From positions 62,001-126,000 of the forward strand of contig CAJQUW010006771.1 in the NCBI GenBank assembly GCA_907163375.1: DNA of 64,000 bases. Reading direction: 5' to 3'. The DNA is from Prostheceraeus crozeri. Lineage: Eukaryota; Platyhelminthes; Polycladida; Euryleptidae. This document shows, piece after piece, positions 1 through 10,553 of this stretch. The notes beneath the pieces are model-generated. The model was not told where the DNA came from and searched no databases. It worked only from the letters and a program-made list of their open reading frames with translations. The position numbers and the translations under genes are program-made. Every line of letters starts with the position of its first letter. Within the stretch, counting starts at the first letter, position 1.

Positions 1-2098
1 GGTTCCTCTGATAATTTCAACTGTTTATGCTCTCGATCATTGCTTTCACAGGATTTCCCAAAATTTCAATGAAAAAGTAAATTTTCAGAAAATCAGAACT
101 TTTGCTTTAATATGGCCAAAACCTTGCGTATATTTTCATCAGACAGCATTTTTCTCAAGTCTTCTTTATCAATTTAATTAACCTATAAAGTAAAAAAAGT
201 TTTAGTGCAGTCCTATTTGCAGACGAGCACGTTTTTGAAAAGTCGACGATGAGGGTCATATAGAACCACCCAGGATGGGGCACTTTGAACATGGTTCATA
301 GGGCCCCACTTCGATGCTCATAATTCTCTTTCATTAAGTGAAGGTGATTTTAATGCTTGACATATGATCATGCTACAAATTGGTCTGCAACGCTGTCAAA
401 TTGACTATCAAAAATATTTGAGTAGTTATGGCATTGGTTTTTATGCGTTCTTTTTGAGAACAAAGCACCAGGGCAGCATGGCGAAGAATTAATGTTGGAA
501 ATTCTGATTGAGGAATTAATATAAATCAGTAATTTCAATAAAAAATGATGCGGCTTTGAACACTGGAACCTCCCTTGCTGGTCAAACAAATTGAATTTAA
601 CTTCTTGAAATTGAACCTAACTTCTTGGCTTGAAATCAGATTTTTGTTTTGGTGCTTGGAGATTTCTCAGCTTTTTTCTGAGGCCTACCCGTTTCTTGCA
701 TGTTTACATGTAATGCGCAAAGCCTTTACAAGCATGCTCTTATTGATCATTACAATGATGAATGTAATATTGTGTATCAATAAATTTGCGTTAATGCTCT
801 TACGAAGGCTGTTTTATCATGAATAGGTCCTAATGCGGCTAATCTGAGAACTCTGATTGTCTATGAACATTTTGCTTTCAGAAATTAACATGTTTTTTCA
901 TATCCATATGCTATCTTTTCCTCCAATAAAAATCTCAAACTACGAATTTTTTGCTTGGTTTTAATAATGCATGAACTGAAGCTATACCGTATATAAAGTC
1001 TAATAGAGTTGAGCAGTAGAGTAATAGATGAACCACTTTGGCAAACATTTTGAAACTCTAATTGTGAGGAGATGAGATGTCACAGAAGCGTCCAACAACT
1101 CAGAGATTACTTAACATGCCCTTAACTTTTCATCCGAGCTTGAATTTGGCTCATTTGATTTAGCATATTCAAACTGTTGAGAAAAGTTCAAAAATATGAT
1201 GAATGTGCCCCACCCTCCCGTACATGAATCAAGCTTGCATCCTTCGCTTACAAGTCCTTCAAATGCATTATCATCTCTAAGTAATTCAGGAGAAGAATAT
1301 ATATATATATATAAAATCATACAATAAAACCTATTTGCCTATTTGATGTACATGTAGGTATCTGATCCGGATGACTGTTCATCACAGACAACAGGTCAAT
1401 TATCCCACGAGTGCTCCTCTAAATGTTAGTAAACACATGTACCAAGGATATTGCTGACTAAATTCATGGTACTCCCATTGTAGTTGCATTAGAATTCATG
1501 TAAAGCGGAAAAGGAAATGCATGAACATCCCTTAGCGCTAATAAGCAATTTGATATTTTTGTTCTGATATCATCCAGGATACTTTGTCTGAAGAGATGGG
1601 ACAAGTACTCCATCGAAAGCGCCAATAAATCATTTTCTCATTGGCCTATTGGCTTAATTTATTGATTTCTATATGTAGTTTATATTGAAGTTTGAAATAA
1701 AAAAATCATCTCTTCAAATTATGAATGAAATCTTACCATGAAATAGTTTAGAATGCAGGCTTAGCATTTGCACATGCACTGCCCTCAGTCTCTATCTAGC
1801 ATTACAAAAACTGGTTCATGTAAAAGTGAGTTGTAATTGCAACTTCCATTCATAAGAATTCTAATCCATGTGAAAACCGATTGATTACAGGAGATCCTAA
1901 ATACTATCCATGTCAGTATGATGTGGAAGGAACCAAGGAAGCTGATGTTCAGTTCAAAAATTTTTTTTGGTGATATATTTCGATCTATACTCATAGATTA
2001 TCGTCAGACAAGTGTGACTGAACTTCAGTTTACTTGGTTCTTTCCACAACATACATGTACTAACAATGTCAAACCGAAGCATCTTCACCCTACTATCC
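1..2098. other. gene-free AT-rich stretch
   Basis: I see no convincing coding region here. The longest open frames are under 85 codons, have no recognisable motif and overlap each other on both strands. The only structured item is a short TA dinucleotide run near 1297-1313. Treated as intergenic or intronic DNA. Confidence 0.6.
1297..1313. repeat. short (TA)n microsatellite
   Basis: Uninterrupted alternating AT run of about 17 bases. No associated element was recognised. Confidence 0.8.
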
Positions 2099-2432
2099 AT
2101 GTCAACTTCCAAAGACCATATGAGGGCACTACTGCAGTTTAGTGCACCCTCTATGAAAGAGACGGAAACGCGCCTACTGCAGTTTAGTGCACCCTAAAAC
2201 AACGGCGCATTCTCCCGCAAACGATGACTACGCACATTACACCGAAGCGCGCGCTCGGTGTAATGCGCGAAGACGAAGACGAAGACACACGAAGACACAA
2301 AGACACTCATTTATAACTATAGGGAAGAACGAACGGCATTCATTCTGTTGATTAAATCATGTTGTTCTCACATGCATTTTAGGGTGCACTAAACTGCAGT
2401 AGTGCCCCATATGGTCTTTGGAAGTTGACATG
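2099..2432. repeat. palindrome split by a MITE insertion
   Basis: Two perfect 20-base inverted arms lie at 2099-2118 and 2413-2432 (CATGTCAACTTCCAAAGACC and its complement). They are separated only by the MITE at 2125-2406 and its flanking CCATATG copies. Removing the MITE and one flank copy leaves a roughly 40-base palindrome centred on CCATATGG. The simplest reading is insertion of the MITE into the centre of a pre-existing palindrome. The alternative is that the arms are an outer extension of this copy's own TIR; the second MITE copy at 45.9 kb lacks these arms, which favours the first reading. Confidence 0.7.
2125..2406. mobile_element. MITE copy 1 (GGCACTACTGCAG termini)
   Basis: A 282-bp element bounded by inverted repeats beginning GGCACTACTGCAGTTTAGTG, with 26 bases matching at both ends. 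The inner part of the TIR is repeated once inside the left half (CTACTGCAGTTTAGTGCACC near 2174). The body holds a GC-rich palindromic stretch (ACACCGAAGCGCGCGCTCGGTGT) and GAAGAC-type short repeats. Flanks are CCATATGAG and CCATATGGT, a 7-of-9 match consistent with a 9-bp target duplication. It has no coding capacity. The second copy at 45878-46173 has an exact 9-bp duplication. That size suggests mobilisation by a Mutator-like transposase, which is inference. Confidence 0.85.
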
Positions 2433-2441
2433 ACTTCCTTA

Positions 2442-2466
2442 AGAGAGAGAGAGAGAGAGAGAGAGA
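2442..2466. repeat. (GA)n microsatellite
   Basis: About 12 uninterrupted AG units directly after the split palindrome. Confidence 0.9.
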
Positions 2467-2782
2467 AACGTTTATATTTTGTAAATGAAAATCATACATT
2501 TCGATTTATAAGTCAGATATATAAGCATAAAGCTTCAGCACTGCTTGCAGATAATAAAGACCGATTTGAAGTAGCACCTTCCAGTGATAGAAAAATGTCG
2601 CTCACTGTCTCCGCTTGATGCTTGTGCCACAAAAATCCGACGGCTTATCTGTGATAACAACCGAAATGTACGAGTAACACATTATCGTTGCCAAAAAGCC
2701 GTGATTCTTTGAATCGGAAGTTATTCGCTCACTTGTCATGCAGCGCTGAAGCTCATCTTTCACTTTGTCAGAGACATTCTTA

Positions 2783-4298
2783 CATGGTTGTCCATGGGAC
2801 GACTTTTTCATTCCCAGGCCCATCCCATCCCACGAGAAAATTTTGTTTTCGACCTATGGGAACCACACGGGCCCACGACTTTTAAGTACCGGTATTAATT
2901 TTCAACAGCTTCGTATCATGCTGATAGTTTCTACACGTAGCTTATGCCCCCTGTACGCACCCTTTTTAAGCAAGCATTACTCTGTTAAGATTAAGCATAT
3001 GCTGTTTACTATTGAACTATGAGCCCTAGTTAGTAGAAACTTAGCCTAGTTTAGTCTGATTATAATGCTTTGTAACTGCTAGGCCTATTTCGCTGATCAT
3101 ATAATGTTTGGCATACACTACATGTGCGTATCATTGTATTAGATGAAATTAATAAAATACGTAAAAAATTATGTATTTCAAAAGATTGAAAGTCATATAA
3201 GTAAAATATTGCTTTGAAATTATTTGCATGATTAGATCTAGCTGATTAATGAAGCATCGTTCTTTAACTTAAAGCTAGTCTACGTGTAGCTGCAACGTAC
3301 ATGTACTTTAGGTAGCCTACTTGTATATTCATTGCCTATTATGAATTAGAGTTGAAATATTCACAAATTGAATGAAGCGAGAATGATAAGCTTATGAATA
3401 GGCCTATATTGGCCATGTTGTCTCCTACTATTGGTATGTTATAAAATAGACATATAACATAGATGGTTCGGGGTATGATGATTATTTTATCTATTCATGT
3501 CACCTAGAAATTCTCTTTATTCAAAAAGTTAGTCAGATCACACATTTTAGTAAACCGCAAAATTACCACGAATTTCATCGGTTTACTAAAATGTGTGATC
3601 TGACTAACTTTTTCAATATTGAGAATTTGTATGTGAAATGAATAGGCTACATGAAATGATCCCATGCCCTGAATCATCAGAATCTCAAATATTGAGTCAA
3701 TCAGACCAGTAGACCTAACTCAGAAGTTACAGCCATTAATGTACAAACATTCCATTTTATCATTGAACCAATGTGTTTGCTAACGCTTCTTGCCCCTGCA
3801 CCTGCAGTCAACTGTTTGCAGTGAACGCTGAGTTACGGAAGTAAACAGAAACAGGTGCTACACTATCATTAAAGCAATCGAATATGGGGTCGGTCTTCTC
3901 CGTCTTCTACTTCTATGCATGGAAATTGCAGGTTGCTGATGGTGATGGACTTGTGGCTGCCAAACATCTTTTCTACTTCTATGCTGTCAATTGTTGCTGC
4001 AGTTAAAAACTATCGCGTTGCACTGTATGTTAACTTCTGTGTGTTAGGGGCCTACAATGCAACTTAGAAGTCCAACATTAACAAAAAATATTAAAGCTGC
4101 ATTCTCTTGTTTGTTACCATTGATCTGTAAGACAGCAAAATGTTGAAAAACATTAAAAAACATATTTCTAACATTGATTCTAGGGTTTATCTTGAAAAAT
4201 GTCTCGGCTCATTGGGAACCCACATGGCCCATGGGCCCAACTTCCCGTCCCAGGCCCATGGGCCCTCCCATAAGGCCCCATACCCATGGACGACCATG
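2783..4298. mobile_element. hAT-like non-autonomous element, CCCATGGG-rich ends
   Basis: The ends are inverted: CATGGTTGTCCATGGG on the left and the complement of CATGGTCGTCCATGGG on the right. The element is flanked by an exact 8-bp direct repeat, CATTCTTA, at 2775-2782 and 4299-4306. An 8-bp duplication is characteristic of the hAT superfamily. Both subterminal zones (about 2810-2880 and 4205-4290) are crowded with the words GGCCCAT, CCCATGGG and GGGAACC in both orientations, probably transposase-binding sites by analogy with known hAT elements. The 1.5 kb interior is AT-rich, has no transposase frame, and contains a separate hairpin at 3510-3626. Fragments with similar words occur at 5090-5150 and 6190-6300. 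Confidence 0.82.
3510..3626. repeat. 117-nt hairpin inside the hAT-like element
   Basis: Inverted arms of 47 bases (3510-3556 and 3580-3626) are separated by 23 bases. The inner 35 bases pair perfectly, starting from GGTTTACTAAAATGTGTGAT, and the outer 12 pair with a few mismatches. The arm and loop sizes would suit either a precursor of a small RNA or a very short MITE. No obvious target duplication. No expression evidence is available from sequence. Confidence 0.75.
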
Positions 4299-4306
4299 CA
4301 TTCTTA

Positions 4307-7300
4307 TGAATGTATGCACTCATTATTTGGTGTACTGTATTATTTCTCATCGAGGCAAATGGGGGTATACTTCTGCCGCACCATCTTCAACACCTAGAAG
4401 TCTTGTACAAGCTACTTCGTTTTTAAATGTGTTAAAATGATTTTTCAAGTGTAAATTTTTGGATGATCCTCGACCGGCATTTCAACCGGTGTTGGCTGCT
4501 GGTTGGCAAGACTTCAACCCAACCAAGCTGGTAAACGGCACCGGTACAGCCCATGTATTTATGACTGAGTCATGCAAATTCTCAACCAGAGATATCTTGA
4601 AGCTATAATAAAAAAATGACTGACTTGAACCATTTAAGCGTCCATTTCTGCGACACATTGTATAGCATCACAATCGATTAATCTATAAATTAAGTGTCGC
4701 TCGGCACTGGAAGCATGGCTTGATCATTTTTACATTGAACTTGATGAAATTCGAAGCTAGCCAAGAATATCATGTAATGAGGATAATTTGACAACTGTGA
4801 AAAGTGCATTACGTGGGAAACTTCACAAAAATACACCCACACTACAAGAAGAAAATCAATGAGTTCCAGACTTCCATTGATAATGGAACAGCTGATTGTT
4901 ATGAAACTCAATGGTAAACCCCTCCAGGGAACGAAGTCTCTCCGCAACAGTTTAGTAGGCCGTGACTTCATAAGTTGACATGCAATATTCAAAAGAAAGC
5001 AAGTAGACTGCATAAGGTGTTCCATAAGCAAATAAGTCGAAATAAAAGGCATTAAAAGAAAGAGAACTTACTAAGCCATTAATTAATGTTGAATCCCAGG
5101 GGATTAAACAATCATCGACCTATGGGAATCCAACGGGTCAACAGACTTAAAAGTGTCAATCTGAATAAAATTACATTCATGTTGATATCCAAAGTTTAAA
5201 CTGTGAAGATAGTAACTCTTCATTCAAGTAATCCGCATTGGCTTATTGATATCTAAAAATGCATAGCAATGCATCGGTGAACCAACATTGTACCTGCCTG
5301 CACATACAGTGCATAATCTAATAGCTCTATATATAGGCAAATGCTTATTGATCTGCCTAAATAAGAGCTACAGCATGGTTCAAAATTGCAAATAGTTGTA
5401 CATCAGCATCCTTCGTCAATAATGCATGCATACCTGTATGTATGTCAGAGTATCTAAAATTTAGATTCTTGAATAGAAATGTACGTACATATATTGCATA
5501 TTGAATTTATATTAGGCCTAATAGTTTGATATTGCCAGTAATTTAGCCATGGCATAATGTGAAAAAAAGAAGTCAACATTGTATCTCGCAATGATGACAT
5601 TTGTATCCATTCATGTAAAATATAGTGTGATTTATTATGTAGGACATTTTGTGTGGACATTTTTTCGAGCAATAATGTAGGACATTCTCAGGCACCAACG
5701 TGCCCTCAAATGTCTGCATTATTGCCCTCAAAGTTCCATGCTAATACTATGTTGAAATAAAGTTCTTAATTAGTCTACGCAAGCAGGAGAGTCTACAAAG
5801 CAGCTTTTCTCGCTAAAATCGACGAGTTTATGCAAACTTGCATTTACGCCATCTAACTGGAAGTGCAATCTATTTCCCTGTGGATCGGCTTTCACAACTC
5901 CTAAATAGACTTCAGTGTCATGAGTTGAAAATCTTGCCAGGGTCCGTCAAGCCTAGGAGTTTCCGAGCAAAGCGTTTTACATCAAACATAAAGTCAACAA
6001 CAGTTGTGGACTGACACACAGCCAAACAAGACAAAGCGTTTAATAGCTTAAGGACTTTTGCTTGCTCGGGACGCTCGTGCTTGTTTACTTTGCTTTGACA
6101 ATCTTGCTAAACTAATGTCTTGAAATATTCAAAGCGTCAAAATACACTTAAATAATTTATTTTACACATCGATATTCGAGTTGATCGATATTGAAAAGGT
6201 TTTGGCCGGTTGGGGACCCACCGCCTCATGGGCCTAAGTGCACGCTGCGGGTACATGGCCCCTGATGTATAGGGTCTTCCATTGGAATATTCCCTTGATA
6301 TTTCAATATCTATTACATATGCATTCATTCATTTCTTTTTGCTGTCTAAGTAGCCAGGAAAACATGACATGGATGGGACATGAAAATTTATTTTGCGTTT
6401 CTGGCTTTTCTTGGCAGTTAATTTCATGTTTGCATCTTTTAGCAGTCTCTTTCCAAGCACGAAAATATTTTCTTCAATTTGGTGTATGGACAGCAGTCAA
6501 GCTATAGCTTGTGTTCATTCATACGAAAGCTCAACATCTTTTGAGTGAAAATATACAGTGGACATGTAGACTGGTAAGAGATTGAAAATGCAGGCATAAA
6601 GCATGCTGGATATAATAATTTCGCTTGATAATTCATGGAATTTCTCATAGGTTAATAAATCTGAATTTGAAGTTTAATTTACAAATGGACATTACATGGC
6701 CAATGATTACTTTCATGCTCTACTTAATATTTTCATAACGTCTTAATATGCATTAGAAATCTCAGAAATTCGTTATTTTTATTGATACAATTCGTGAATT
6801 TATTATGAATGTTGCAGCCGGGAAATGTTTTTGAAAGTCATCCGAGTGTTTTCACTCTATAGTCCTGCGCACAACTAACGAAATAAAATCAAACTGTGTA
6901 AAATCACAGTTTGATTGCGTGGACATGATCAGTCAGACAATACAGGCTGGAGTTGCAACAACAATATATCGGCAGACAAATATTGTTTCTACACATTAAG
7001 TGTACATCATGCAATAATTATTGTTATAAATTGAAGTGAAATTTGAAGTGATGTAGCTCGAAGTTGCCCCTTAGCGATGTATTAATAATTCGAAAACTAT
7101 CTTGCTTCAGACATTTGACAGACATGTTCATAACATTTTCAGTAACTACTGCAAAATACTAGAGGATAAAGTACCAAGAACAAAAGAAACCAATATCATT
7201 CATAAAATACACTGTATTCAATGCAGACTTGATACAGTCGGTGATCCTCAAAACCTTTGAGCAGTATAGACTCCAGTAAGTATAATGCACTTGTTGGAAG

Positions 7301-8725
7301 TAAATAGAAATCAAATACACTTAAGACAGTTTACTATATTTATATCATGATTTATATATAAAATAAAGAAAGTGCTCTAGAATGCTAACTATGATGCTTT
7401 GAATTATCTTCATGATTGCTACTTAAAAGTAGCTTATCAAAATTGCTTTGCGAAATTCCTTTTCCAATTGCTAATAATCATCATAGTTTTGAGTTTTGTT
7501 GAGGTCCAGACCAAATTCACAAAATGATTGACTTAGCCTGTGCACGAAGCATTAGAATATGGACAAAAGTATATTTAAAATAATATGAAATGATTGCATC
7601 GATGAATAGCAGCTTATTCTACAAAATCTGCCATACTATTGTCTATAAAAAGTAAAGTAAGAAAAATATTGATGCAGGAATTTTATCTATGGTAAAACAG
7701 TCGTTTGGTGGAATCAAATCTTCTTTTTGCTGATGTAATTTCTTGGCTTATGCTCAAGTCAATTCGAAGTTCATTGATGTGCCAAGTTCAACACGCACCG
7801 GTTCTTTGAGAGCCACTAAGGTTCACAATGATAACAATTCGCTAGAATTTTGTTTGTTGATACTATAGCGTACAAAGTTGACATCTGCATGAAGCTACAG
7901 GTGCATGCTTAAGAATTAAACTAACTCTAGAGCTACAAGTCTATCAGATGTCCCCGCGGACGGTGTGGAATGTAAATTAAATTATCAACGTCCAGATTAC
8001 TATGCACTTCTTGGAGACAGTTTCTTTTGTTTTATTTAAGTATTTTCATTGTTTTTTATTTATTATGAACCGGCAACCCATACAGACAAATACTTGATGA
8101 TGGCATTTATAATAGTAGTAATTGGGGCGCTAGGTTTTGCTTGTGAATAGGGCGTTTTTGTACCAAGCGCCCTATCATTTTCATTTGATATCTGCGAGCA
8201 ATGAAAGTAAACTCTATAATCCTCATGCACGTACAGTAGGCAGTGTAGCCATGTATCCATATCCACATTTGACACTCGATTATCTGCGCTACTGTGATCT
8301 AGTGACATGAGTGAAAAAAATAGTAATTTAAATTACAGGGCGTTCTTTAAACTTTCGATAAATTATAAGAAAGTTGGTACAAGAAAAGCTTCTTGTTACA
8401 CTGGCAAAAGAGTTAGTGGTGAATGTAAATGAAAATCATCATACCGAAATAGAAATGCCAGGGCATGGTGATATCGACTTCATCCAGGTGTAGCAACACA
8501 CAATAACAACCAAGGAGGAGCAGCATACTAGACCAATACAGCTAAAGACAAATTCTGAAAACGGTCATAGAGAATGACATGCATCATGTCTATCTCAATA
8601 TCAGACATGATGCATGTGCAGGCTTAATATTGACTGATAGGAACGCATTGATGATCGTGCATTGCTCTATTTTGCGGATATAAATAAACTTGGCTGTTTC
8701 ATCAGTTGCGCGGATTAAATAGCCA
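4307..8725. other. gene-free stretch with hAT-word fragments and small hairpins
   Basis: No open frame here carries a recognisable motif. The 120-codon frame on the minus strand near 4.7-5.05 kb looks like chance. Two short zones (about 5090-5150 and 6190-6300) repeat the phrase CGACCTATGGGAA and GGCCCATG-like words seen at the ends of the element at 2783-4298, so they are probably remnants of related insertions. Two small hairpins lie at about 6887-6916 and at 8577-8617. Confidence 0.5.
8577..8617. repeat. perfect 15-bp hairpin
   Basis: ACATGCATCATGTCT at 8577-8591 pairs perfectly with 8603-8617 across an 11-base loop. No flanking duplication. Function unknown. Confidence 0.8.
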
Positions 8726-8729
8726 CTAC

Positions 8730-10549
8730 GCCAGGTCAAACTTTCGATTAGATTTGACAAATCGGTTTCAGCAAACTGGTTTTGATAAAACCGTTTTATT
8801 AAATCGCAGCAATATTAAAGCGGATTACTGTAAACGCATGTTTGACCTCATGTAAATTTGGATTAATTAAAACCATTTCAATAAAACGTCCGTTTTGTTA
8901 AACAAAACCATTTTTAAACGGTTTCATGTAAATCCGAAGTTTGACCTCCACTGTTCTGGTAGCATAATCGGTTTTGTTAAATCGATCTTCTGACCACTTT
9001 GGCTTTATCAAAACCATGAACTTCGTCAAATCGATACGGATTTGTTAAACGACCGCAAGTGAATGGCATTGACAACTTCGCGGCATGCTAAGCAATGCGA
9101 GATTTGTTAAACCACTAGGTGGTTAAATAGCGTAAATCGAAGAGAGAGGTCAGAAACACGATTAAACATGTCTGCGAATCTATTGGCTGCAGCACGAGTT
9201 GTAAGGACTCATGGCCGATAATTGATGACTGTATGCCTATATGCTCATTCTTCTTTAAACTACGGCGCTAAGTAAGATGTGTCACATCACCCCAATTCCA
9301 AAGTCTAATGAAGCCAAAACATCATATCCATGTTTCATTCATTCATACACATGTATATATTGTCATTTACCAAAAACTATATACAAATTACTGCTAGGCC
9401 TATGTTGTAGTATCAGAGGAATAAAGGAAGGAACCTGGAATCAATGGATTGTGTTGGTGATTTTGAATCAGCTGCTGTGTCAGATTCTCTACAGCATTTG
9501 TCAGATTCACAAATCCATCTCTGATATCGATCAAGTACTCGTTCGTTTTCATTTGCTCGTTAAGCAAATTCTCTAGACAGTCACTTTGATTGTCACACAT
9601 CCGACGGAAATTAAGAGCCTCGCTAAGTTTTGGAGTTGGAGCTGGCTTCTTAGCAGGTGGTTGTCCACTGTCCGTGGTCGTTCCACTTTCTCCCACTTCT
9701 GCTGGGCGCTTATAGGCGATTCCACTTTCGTCTCTGTCTTAGGACCTAGTGAAGATCCATGTCCATGTACACGAGAATCCAAATCGGACAGCAAATCAAA
9801 CATTTGAGTGCTACCCTGAACTTTCAGGTCTAATGGCTCCTCGATTGTGTCACCGTTGCCACTAGTCGCCTTGTCCTTCAACACCTGAAAATAAAGGAGA
9901 GCGTAACATGATCCATATTGCATTAGATGCACAATGTAATAAACTATGATGAATAATCTCATAATGCTTCACTTACCTTTCTGTACTCCTTAAACAAATT
10001 CTCCAATCGGACATTCATTTGCTCACTGGTTCTTCCTCCTTCTTCCTTGATCTTCTTGAAAGATTCCTTTTCAAAAAATTTAATCCTGCTGTCGACATGA
10101 CCTTTCACAGAGGCATAATCGAGGGCGTTGTCAATTACGCCTTCCAGCAGCGAAATAGTTTCCGGATGACCCCATCGCCTACCACGTGTTCCTTTCTTCA
10201 TGTTCATCAATGTCATATAACGATTTGATAAAACGCGTTTTATATTTTCATGATTGATCACATTTCCACTGTAATTTCTGTTCACAATATTCGATGAATC
10301 CGATCTTGACATCGAATGTTGTTCAATCGAAATCTTTGGACACCATGAAATCCTATCTTTGACCTCAGCAAGTTTTAGCTTTGACAAAGCCGATCACATG
10401 TACCAGACAGTTTCATCAAATCGCAATATCATGATCGAGTGTCGAAATTGCGGCTATATCGCGATTAAATGCTTGCGATGGTTTAACACACAAAACCGAT
10501 TTATTTAGATAAAACGGATTTGTTAAATCTAATCGTAGTTTGACCTGGC
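8730..10549. mobile_element. 1.8 kb DNA transposon carrying only a Myb/SANT-like gene
   Basis: The TIRs begin GCCAGGTCAAACT at both ends and continue with matching CGATTAGATTTRACAAATC. A 4-bp direct repeat, CTAC, flanks the element at 8726-8729 and 10550-10553; a 3-bp TAC reading with one terminal mismatch is also possible. Both subterminal zones (about 8735-9130 and 10210-10545) contain many variants of a CGGATTTGTTAAA / TTTAACAAAACCG word, and the TIR phrase GTTTGACCT recurs internally. The interior encodes one spliced Myb/SANT-like protein on the minus strand. No DDE transposase frame is present. PIF/Harbinger transposons pair a Myb-like protein with a separate DDE nuclease, so a Harbinger-like origin is plausible, but the 4-bp duplication leaves the superfamily open. 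Confidence 0.8.
9400..10312 (-). pseudogene. Myb/SANT-like transposon protein, spliced, frameshifted
   Basis: Exon 1 runs 10312-9977 from the first in-frame ATG. It encodes a Myb/SANT-like (trihelix-type) DNA-binding domain with the RRWG.PE..SLLEGVI start, a central F-E-K-E-S-F-KK-I helix, and the R-LENLF-EYRK ending. It stops at a canonical AAAG|GTAAGT donor. The 92-base intron (9976-9885) ends TTTTCAG, and exon 2 opens in phase at 9884 with a polar, acidic linker. Near 9720-9740 the frame must shift by one base, from ...TKVE to GIAYKRPAE..., to continue into a Pro/Lys-rich linker. A leucine-rich helix (LENLLNEQMKTNEYLIDIRD) follows, probably a coiled coil for dimerisation, ending at 9400. 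By family analogy it would bind the element's subterminal repeats. With the frameshift this copy is probably dead unless the shift is a sequencing error. Confidence 0.72.
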
Positions 10550-10553
10550 CTAC

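Noticed and set aside
4690..5052. 120-codon minus-strand frame
   Set aside because: No family resemblance; surroundings are non-coding and rich in repeats.
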